Position numbers and translations under genes: made by a program
NCBI GenBank assembly: GCA_013001365.1
Contig: JABDMQ010000299.1
Span: 1 to 10,547, forward strand
Source: Flavobacteriaceae bacterium
GTDB taxonomy: Bacteria; Bacteroidota; Bacteroidia; Flavobacteriales; Flavobacteriaceae
Reading direction: 5' to 3'
Length of the DNA: 10,547 bases
In this document: piece by piece, positions 6,070 to 10,547 of the stretch
How the letters are laid out: each line of letters starts with the position of its first letter
Position numbering within the stretch: position 1 is the first letter of the stretch
Notes under the pieces: generated by a model
What the model saw: only the letters and a program-made list of their open reading frames with translations
Told to the model about the DNA's origin: nothing
Database searches by the model: none

Positions 6070-8220
6070 CTATAAGTTATCTAATTGGTTACTGTTATTG
6101 TCCTCACTGATCGTCCAGAAAAAGCCAACAAAAAAGAACTGGTCGGCAGCTGGTCTTAAGGCGCGTCGATTGAAATTACCATTAGAATCTGGTGTATCGG
6201 CATATTGATAACCATTTATATTCTTAAAGCCCAAAACATTATTCACTGAGAAATAAAGAATCTTCTGTTGGCTAATCAAATAGGCCCAGTTGATACTTAA
6301 GCTATTGTAGGCTTTTGTTTTCTGATTCAAGAATCCTTCTTCATTTGGATTGGTATATGTTCGTCCTGATGCAAAACCGTAGCTCGCACCTACTTGGCTT
6401 TTCCAAGACGGAATCCAATATTTGGTAACTACTGACAGATTATGGGTATTGGCAAAATTTGGCTGTGCCTCTAATGGAAAATTACGATAGTTACGTTTTG
6501 AGTCCAGATACGAATAGCTTACCCAATAATCGAGGTTCTTAATGCTCTTGCTGTCTCTCCAGAAAAGGTCGATTCCTTTGGCATAACCTAATCCCGTATT
6601 GCTGAAGTTACTCTCAAAACTCTCGAATTCCGTGTCAAATTTGATCAGGTCTTTGTAATCCTTGTAAAAAGCTTCTGCCCTGAATATCTGCCCGTCGTTG
6701 TTCAATTGATAATTCAATATATAATGAGTTGTTTTTTGAGCTTGAAGGTCTTGTTCGAACTTCAGGATGTTGGAAGTAGGGTTTTGGTAAAAATCGCCAT
6801 AAGCCATTGAAATTTGACTTTTTTGAGAAGTTTTATAAGCTAATGAAAGCCTAGGAGACAACGTTAATTCCTGGAATATCTCACTGTATTCCCCTCTTGC
6901 TCCTGCTTTCATGGCTAGTTTTTTCGAAAAGAAGATGTCTGCTTCAGTAAATGCGGCAATGATATTATTATTGTAACCATACGATGCTAGAATAAGATCA
7001 TTACTGAAATCTTCTTTGAAATCAGTTGCGAAATACTCTGCACCAAAATTCAATTTAAACCTGTTGCTGAAAAATCGCTTGAACTTCAATTTCAGATGAA
7101 TGGAATTTTCAGTGTCATCGACATTGTCCTCAATAATTCCCAAGTTTGTCTTGGCCCTTGTATAGCTCAGACCACCAACCATGGTCATGTCATCATTGAT
7201 TACGCCCTTGTAAGATCCATTTACGTACAAATTATTGTTCTTAAGCTTGAAGTCAAGTCCCTCAGTAAGGTTAATGTCTTCTTGGGTCAATTGAAAATTT
7301 GTACTATCAAAAGCTGTATATAATTTAAAAAGTCCGTTCTCTGTCTTATGTCGCAATACAGCTTCGCCGGCAAGGCCTTCAAAAGGCTTTTGCCAATCGT
7401 TCCGATCCTTGAATGCGACAAGATAAGGGGCCAAGTTAATATATGAAGCATTAACACTTACGGAGCCTCTCTCCCACTTTTGCGTATTGCCTAATGTAGC
7501 ACCGACGGACATAATTCCTATGTCTGTTTTATCTTGGTCTGGTTCGTTGATGGTATTCAGCAATAGCACACTCGATAATGCTTGCCCATATTCTGCAGAA
7601 TAACCGCCAGTAGAAAACGTGATGCCATCAAATAAGAATGGTGAATAACGTCCACGTGTAGGGATATTATTTGTAGTTGGTGAATAAGGTGTAAAAACAC
7701 GAATGCCATCTATAAAAATCTGCGTTTCATCAGCTTCTCCACCCCTTACGAATAAGCGTCCATCTTCCGATACCGTAGTGGTTCCTGGTAAGGTCTGTAG
7801 TGCTCCAACGAAATCGCCTAGGGCACTAGCGGTGGTAACAACGTCTAAGGGTTTTAATACCGAAATCTTACTATTATCACCTGCTTCAAAAGTCCCAGCA
7901 GATAAAACAACAGCGTCCAAGGAATTTACATCGTCCTTAAGTTTAATTGACAAATTATTCATGACACTAACATCATTGAATATAGTATTTGTTTCAAATG
8001 ACAAATAAGAAACAATTAATGCTCGCTTTCCAACTTCCTCGGTTTTGAAAGAGAATGTTCCATCAACTCCTGAAGTCGTGCCATCATAAGTGCCATCTAA
8101 GTAAATATTAGCGCCTTCAATAGGCAAACCTTTAGAGTCAGAAACAGTTCCGTTTATAACAGTTTGCGCCGAGGCTATTAATGCAACTAAAAAAAATAGA
8201 ATTGATAATATGGATTTCAT
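6070..8220 (-). CDS. TonB-dependent outer-membrane receptor
   Basis: 716 residues from the ATG at 8220-8218. This start is chosen over an in-frame TTG at 8259 because it begins a standard signal peptide (MKSILSILFFLVALIASAQ). Next comes a carboxypeptidase-regulatory-like domain (about 20-95; INGTVSDSKGLPIEGANIYLDGT), then the plug domain (about 105-230). The plug includes LGDFVGALQTLPGTTTVSEDG, the motif LFVRGGEADETQIFIDG, and FSTGGYSAEYGQALS. The remainder is a long beta-barrel of alternating aromatic strands, ending near FFFVGFFWTISE with a short polar tail. Such receptors import large or scarce nutrients using TonB energy. The length is typical of non-SusC receptors and no susD-like gene is adjacent, so a polysaccharide-utilisation pair is not supported. 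The substrate cannot be inferred. The gene appears monocistronic. Confidence 0.93.
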   Translation of the reverse strand: MKSILSILFFLVALIASAQTVINGTVSDSKGLPIEGANIYLDGTYDGTTSGVDGTFSFKTEEVGKRALIVSYLSFETNTIFNDVSVMNNLSIKLKDDVNSLDAVVLSAGTFEAGDNSKISVLKPLDVVTTASALGDFVGALQTLPGTTTVSEDGRLFVRGGEADETQIFIDGIRVFTPYSPTTNNIPTRGRYSPFLFDGITFSTGGYSAEYGQALSSVLLLNTINEPDQDKTDIGIMSVGATLGNTQKWERGSVSVNASYINLAPYLVAFKDRNDWQKPFEGLAGEAVLRHKTENGLFKLYTAFDSTNFQLTQEDINLTEGLDFKLKNNNLYVNGSYKGVINDDMTMVGGLSYTRAKTNLGIIEDNVDDTENSIHLKLKFKRFFSNRFKLNFGAEYFATDFKEDFSNDLILASYGYNNNIIAAFTEADIFFSKKLAMKAGARGEYSEIFQELTLSPRLSLAYKTSQKSQISMAYGDFYQNPTSNILKFEQDLQAQKTTHYILNYQLNNDGQIFRAEAFYKDYKDLIKFDTEFESFESNFSNTGLGYAKGIDLFWRDSKSIKNLDYWVSYSYLDSKRNYRNFPLEAQPNFANTHNLSVVTKYWIPSWKSQVGASYGFASGRTYTNPNEEGFLNQKTKAYNSLSINWAYLISQQKILYFSVNNVLGFKNINGYQYADTPDSNGNFNRRALRPAADQFFFVGFFWTISEDNNSNQLDNL

Positions 8221-8237
8221 GTTCTTGATTTGATTGA

Positions 8238-8444
8238 TACACCAAAATTGTAAATCCAAATGCAGACATAAAATCTAATTTTCCTGAATTGTCAATTATT
8301 AAAGATGAATTGAAATTTATATTGGAAAGACTTAGAATCCTGAATGAGTTGAGAGAATTTGATTACAGCCAAATAACCGATATGCATTTTCGAAATTGTC
8401 TTAATTCAATTTTTTTCAACTCACTACATAATTACATTGGGTAA
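8238..8444 (+). pseudogene. Possible coding remnant, 68-codon open frame without a good start
   Basis: A plus-strand frame stays open for 68 codons in a region where stops are otherwise dense, then ends at TAA 8442-8444. The translation looks protein-like: a polar start (IVNPNADIKSNFPELS), then an amphipathic helix with leucine/isoleucine spacing (IIKDELKFILERLRILNE), then REFDYSQITDMHFRNCLNS. The upstream limit is a TGA at 8235 and there is no ATG near the beginning; a TTG at 8289 would give 51 residues. I recognise no family. It could be the 3' end of a decayed gene, a small gene with an unusual start, or chance. It overlaps the candidate receptor promoter on the other strand. Confidence 0.22.
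8269..8295 (-). promoter_or_regulatory. Candidate Bacteroidota-type promoter for the TonB-dependent receptor
   Basis: On the minus strand a TTG (TTGAC) is followed after 15 bases by TAGATTTT, which matches the Bacteroidota -7 consensus TAnnTTTG except for the last base. The spacing is slightly short for the usual range. Transcription from here would give a leader of roughly 40 bases before the receptor ATG at 8220. It overlaps the possible coding remnant on the opposite strand, so only one of the two may be meaningful. Confidence 0.22.
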
Positions 8445-8568
8445 TGCTTGTTTTAAAAAATTGGTAATTCCGTGATTTTTAATCTTTTATAATAATTACT
8501 TCAAATGGGCGCTTTTAATGCCATGATTACTACATAATTTCCCTTTTAATCGAAATTATAAGCAACTT

Positions 8569-8596
8569 GGCAATGATTTTTGAAGAAAATCATGCC
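8569..8596. repeat. Inverted repeat (hairpin 1 of the intergenic cluster)
   Basis: ATGATTTT and AAAATCAT pair perfectly around the loop TGAAG. After one bulged A the stem continues with GGC/GCC, giving 11 pairs. No T tract follows directly on either strand, so a terminator role is not supported. It is only 4 bp from the next inverted repeat. Confidence 0.55.
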
Positions 8597-8600
8597 TAAA

Positions 8601-8615
8601 CATACATTGTGTATG
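8601..8615. repeat. Inverted repeat (hairpin 2 of the intergenic cluster)
   Basis: CATACA TTG TGTATG is a perfect 6-bp inverted repeat with a 3-base spacer. It could be a small hairpin or, as DNA, a dyad operator site. It follows hairpin 1 directly. Confidence 0.45.
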
Positions 8616-8643
8616 CTATTATTTACAATCATTATTAACCAAA

Positions 8644-8679
8644 GTTCGGATTAGCCTTGAGGGACATACTAATTCGAAC
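8644..8679. repeat. Inverted repeat (hairpin 3 of the intergenic cluster)
   Basis: GTTCGGATTAG and CTAATTCGAAC form an 11-bp stem around a 14-base loop (CCTTGAGGGACATA). Ten pairs are Watson-Crick and one is G.U when read as plus-strand RNA. On the minus strand that position would be an A.C mismatch, so the plus strand is the better-folded orientation. It is one of the more GC-containing elements in this AT-rich region. Confidence 0.55.
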
Positions 8680-8729
8680 AATTTATTTAAAGAATTCATT
8701 CATCATTATTAATTGAATAATCTTGAATT

Positions 8730-8765
8730 AGGTTATAGATTTTTACATAAAAACTCAAATAACTT
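8730..8765. repeat. Weak AT-rich inverted repeat
   Basis: AGGTTAT pairs with ATAACTT (one G.U), and inside it TTTTT pairs with AAAAA around ACAT, with unpaired AGA and CTCAA between the two stems. Nearly all pairs are A-T, so this could easily be chance in such sequence. It is listed only as part of the inverted-repeat series. Confidence 0.25.
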
Positions 8766-8939
8766 CATTCTTAGTAAGAAAATGAACACAAAAAAGCTAA
8801 AATTTTTAATTAGCCAATGAATCAACGAATAAATGAAACAATTCATCGAATTATAATTAAATGAAAAATTAAATAAAGTGGATAGTGCATAGTAATAGGT
8901 GTTTTTCGCAAAGTAAAATTTTTGAAAAAGCTATTATCA

Positions 8940-9007
8940 TTTCAAATTATGCCCAATTAAGATCTGAGTCATTTTAGACTTCCCGCCAGATCTTAAATAA
9001 TTTGAAA
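8940..9007. repeat. 68-nt imperfect palindrome able to fold into a long bulged hairpin
   Basis: Three nested stems are seen. The outer stem TTTCAAATTAT (8940-8950) pairs with ATAATTTGAAA (8997-9007), 11 bp. The middle stem TTAAGATCTG (8957-8966) pairs with CAGATCTTAA (8987-8996), 10 bp. The inner stem AGTC (8967-8970) pairs with GACT (8977-8980) around the loop ATTTTA. The left arm has one bulge GCCCAA between outer and middle stems, and the right arm has one bulge TCCCGC between middle and inner stems, both 6 bases. All 25 pairs are Watson-Crick. It ends 119 bp before the adhesin ATG. It could be a structured leader or small RNA, a dyad protein-binding site, or a small mobile-element relic. 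No T tract follows on either strand, so a simple terminator is unlikely. Confidence 0.65.
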
Positions 9008-9126
9008 AACTATCCCAGTAAATATTAAATAGGTCATTTAAATATGATTTGTTGACTTTCAAAAGGGCAAAACGAAATGTCATTTTGAGTTTAAAAAATT
9101 AATCCAAAGAATAAAAACTAAGGCAC

Positions 9127-10547
9127 ATGAAAAATATTGCTTTAATTGCCTCGTATAGAAAAATTTTGACCTTAATTGGTGGTGTTTTTCTTCTTTTAGC
9201 AACATCCCAAGTTAATGCTCAAACTCCAGTACCTAGGGATTGTGAGTGCTCACCGCTTTATGAAAACTCGAATTTTGTCAAACCTAAACTTATCGATGGT
9301 AATGAGCTATCTGTTGGAGCGGTTTATCGGTTTACGGATGTATTCCCCAACAATCCTTACGGAACCACTATTGATGCTTTAGTGAAAATTGAGGAATTTA
9401 CTGGCGGTGCTGGGCTCCTTGAAATTGACGTAGCTACTACTGGTCTACCTGAAGCTTTTCAACCTAGAATCGATAGTAATAACAATGGAGACCAAAGTGT
9501 GTTATTTAGCGTAACATTCGTTTCTGGAGGGGGTAATTATGGAGATGAAGTAGTGATTTCCTTTTTTGGTTCACCCTTTGATATTGATGGAAATGCCAGT
9601 GGCGTTAGGGAATATGCAGAAATAAGTTTACCGGATGCCTATTATATATCGAATAATACAGTGTTGGACCTAACACAGACACCAACTGTTGTAAGAGGTG
9701 AGGCACTGATCCCTGAGGTAGCTCCTGGTGGAGACGTATCATTGGATCCAAAATATACATTCAGCAATTATTTCGAAAATAAATCCTCTTTAACATATAG
9801 GATCGGAAAAGTAGATGCCAATAGTGATCGTTATTACTCGCTGGATATGAACAATGCAACCTATGAGGATCCCAATTCTGTATTGGTCACTTATCCCGTA
9901 ATTTGTGGTAATGTAGAAGACCTACAAGGGAATCCGTTAGCAAATGTAACTGTTGATGTAACAGGATCTGATGGTAGTAGCCAAACGGTAACTACAGATG
10001 CAGATGGTCACTATAAAGCTGTTGCAGCTATCCCTGATTTCTTTGTAAATGTCGATTATGAAATCGTTGAAAGTGATCTTTCGGGATATATCTCGGTTTC
10101 AGATGTAGATGGTGCTAATGATAATACAATCAATTTAACAATAAACGTACTGTCTTCTTGTGGTAACGATTTCGTTGATGCAGTTGAACCTACCATAAAT
10201 GTTGATGATTCAACAGATATATTATGTAATGGTGAAGCTACAGGTAGTATAACAGTATCTTCTTCCGGTGGTGTACCTCCATATATGTATAATATCAATG
10301 GTGGCGTAGAACAGTCTAGTCCAACCTTTAATAATCTTCCTGCTGGAGTATACACAGTTGAGTTATCTGATTCATTAGGTAATACAGTTTCTACTAGTGT
10401 TACTCTATCTGAACCGGAAGCATTAAGCGTCAACATAACCAAGGAGAACGCTACCACAGACCAAGGCTGCCAGAACGGAGTTGCAACTGCAGCCGTTGGA
10501 GGCGGAACAGCACCATATACCTATTTATGGAGTGACAGCGCTGGAGG
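9127..10547 (+). CDS. Large secreted adhesin with SprB repeats, 5' part (runs off window)
   Basis: The frame opens with an ATG at 9127 and has no stop to the right edge (473 codons visible). Residues 1-32 form a signal peptide with a basic start, hydrophobic core and cleavage after VNAQ. Residues 33 to about 256 are a beta-rich N-terminal domain I do not recognise, containing CEC (39-41) near its start. Residues about 257-342 look like an SdrD_B or carboxypeptidase-regulatory-like beta-sandwich (CGNVEDLQGNPLANVTVDVTG, DADGHY, DVDGANDNTI). From about 355 the SprB repeats begin: CNGEATGSITVSSSGGVPPY, then FNNLPAGVYTVELSDSLGNT, then the start of a second unit with GGGTAPYTYLWSD. SprB repeats occur in very long flavobacterial cell-surface proteins, including the gliding adhesin SprB, which are secreted by the type IX system. 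A C-terminal sorting domain would lie outside the window. A gliding role is not shown; surface adhesion is the general expectation. Confidence 0.9.
   Translation, partial: MKNIALIASYRKILTLIGGVFLLLATSQVNAQTPVPRDCECSPLYENSNFVKPKLIDGNELSVGAVYRFTDVFPNNPYGTTIDALVKIEEFTGGAGLLEIDVATTGLPEAFQPRIDSNNNGDQSVLFSVTFVSGGGNYGDEVVISFFGSPFDIDGNASGVREYAEISLPDAYYISNNTVLDLTQTPTVVRGEALIPEVAPGGDVSLDPKYTFSNYFENKSSLTYRIGKVDANSDRYYSLDMNNATYEDPNSVLVTYPVICGNVEDLQGNPLANVTVDVTGSDGSSQTVTTDADGHYKAVAAIPDFFVNVDYEIVESDLSGYISVSDVDGANDNTINLTINVLSSCGNDFVDAVEPTINVDDSTDILCNGEATGSITVSSSGGVPPYMYNINGGVEQSSPTFNNLPAGVYTVELSDSLGNTVSTSVTLSEPEALSVNITKENATTDQGCQNGVATAAVGGGTAPYTYLWSDSAG
10189..10431 (+). repeat. First SprB-type repeat unit in the adhesin
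   Basis: Residues about 355-435 of the adhesin. The unit shows the SprB signature: DILCNGEATGSITVSSSGG, PPYMYNINGG, FNNLPAGVYTVELSDSLGN, closing with TLSEPEAL. The boundaries are approximate. Confidence 0.8.
10432..10547 (+). repeat. Second SprB-type repeat unit, cut by the window edge
   Basis: Residues about 436-473. The pattern GCQNGVATAAVGGGTAPYTYLWSD aligns with the first half of the preceding unit but carries the PYTYLWSD variant instead of PPYMYNING. This indicates that the repeats are related rather than identical copies. Confidence 0.75.

Larger units (their letters stand above)
8221..9126. other. Long AT-rich non-coding region with several inverted repeats
   Basis: This 906-bp stretch separates the receptor gene (reading left) from the adhesin gene (reading right), far longer than the other gaps in the window. 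It is very AT-rich. It holds one unexplained open frame at 8238-8444 and a series of inverted repeats (8569-8596, 8601-8615, 8644-8679, 8730-8765 and 8940-9007). Very short ATG frames occur (for example 11 codons from about 8782 and 15 codons from about 8818), but nothing supports them as genes. It should contain the adhesin promoter, but no box pair with correct spacing was found. Confidence 0.6.

Noticed and set aside
7096..8008. Plus-strand open frames at 7096-7323 and 7703-8008
   Set aside because: Both are antisense to the well-supported TonB-dependent receptor and have no domain-like composition.
6070..8220. SusC/SusD-type polysaccharide-utilisation locus
   Set aside because: The receptor is shorter than typical SusC proteins and no susD-like lipoprotein or glycoside hydrolase is adjacent. 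The DUF1080 lipoprotein lacks SusD features and is on the opposite strand.
8221..8259. N-terminal extension of the receptor to a TTG at 8259
   Set aside because: The extension precedes a standard signal peptide starting with ATG at 8220 and has no support of its own.
8782..8865. Very short ATG frames of 11 and 15 codons
   Set aside because: They are too short and AT-driven to separate from chance, with no ribosome-binding or conservation evidence.
8940..9007. The large palindrome as an ordinary intrinsic terminator
   Set aside because: No T tract follows the stem on either strand, and no convincing gene ends next to it.
10056..10457. A 133-codon minus-strand open frame
   Set aside because: It lies antisense to the SprB-repeat region of the adhesin. 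The plus-strand frame carries a signal peptide and family motifs, while the minus frame has no recognisable features.
1..10547. CRISPR arrays, insertion sequences, tRNA genes and defence systems
   Set aside because: No regularly spaced direct repeats, transposase motifs, tRNA-like cloverleafs or recognisable defence domains were seen anywhere in the window.

Overview
The window looks like a chromosomal segment from a member of the Bacteroidota, most likely a marine-type flavobacterium. The reasons are the low GC content, the near-absence of Shine-Dalgarno sequences, and a gene set typical of that group: 2TM-domain proteins beside a LytTR-type two-component system, a stand-alone TonB with an acidic linker, an outer-membrane receptor with a carboxypeptidase-regulatory-like N-terminus, and an SprB-repeat adhesin. 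No mobile element, CRISPR array, tRNA or rRNA was seen.

Positions 1-2962 (minus strand) form one tightly packed signalling operon, read from 2962 downwards. It encodes a 4-TM histidine kinase of the LytS/YehU (His_kinase) type that ends in a 2TM domain, two separate small 2TM-domain proteins, a DUF2306-like 5-TM membrane protein with a non-ATG start, and a response regulator cut by the left edge. The gaps are 12 bp, 4 bp and then two 1-base stop/start overlaps, so the genes are probably co-transcribed and partly translationally coupled. The 2TM domain occurs three times in this operon, once fused to the kinase.

Positions 3121-3849 (minus) encode a TonB-type energy transducer. Positions 3979-4599 (minus) encode a secreted TPR-like protein followed by a good intrinsic terminator. 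Diverging from it on the plus strand are a DinB-like four-helix protein (4743-5213) and a DUF1080 (LamG-like) lipoprotein (5258-5992). Converging on these is a 716-residue TonB-dependent receptor (6070-8220, minus). The TonB protein could energise such a receptor, although nothing in the sequence pairs the two specifically.

Positions 8221-9126 are an unusually long, AT-rich stretch without a recognisable gene. It contains one 68-codon open frame that may be a gene remnant and several strong inverted repeats. The best is a 68-nt element at 8940-9007 with 25 paired positions, about 120 bp upstream of the next gene. From 9127 to the right edge runs the open 5' end of a large secreted SprB-repeat adhesin, with signal peptide, N-terminal domain, SdrD_B-like domain and first SprB repeats. 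It has no stop codon inside the window.

The least ordinary features are the multiplied and fused 2TM domains of the kinase operon and the structured non-coding region in front of the adhesin. No clearly new defence or mobile system is visible.
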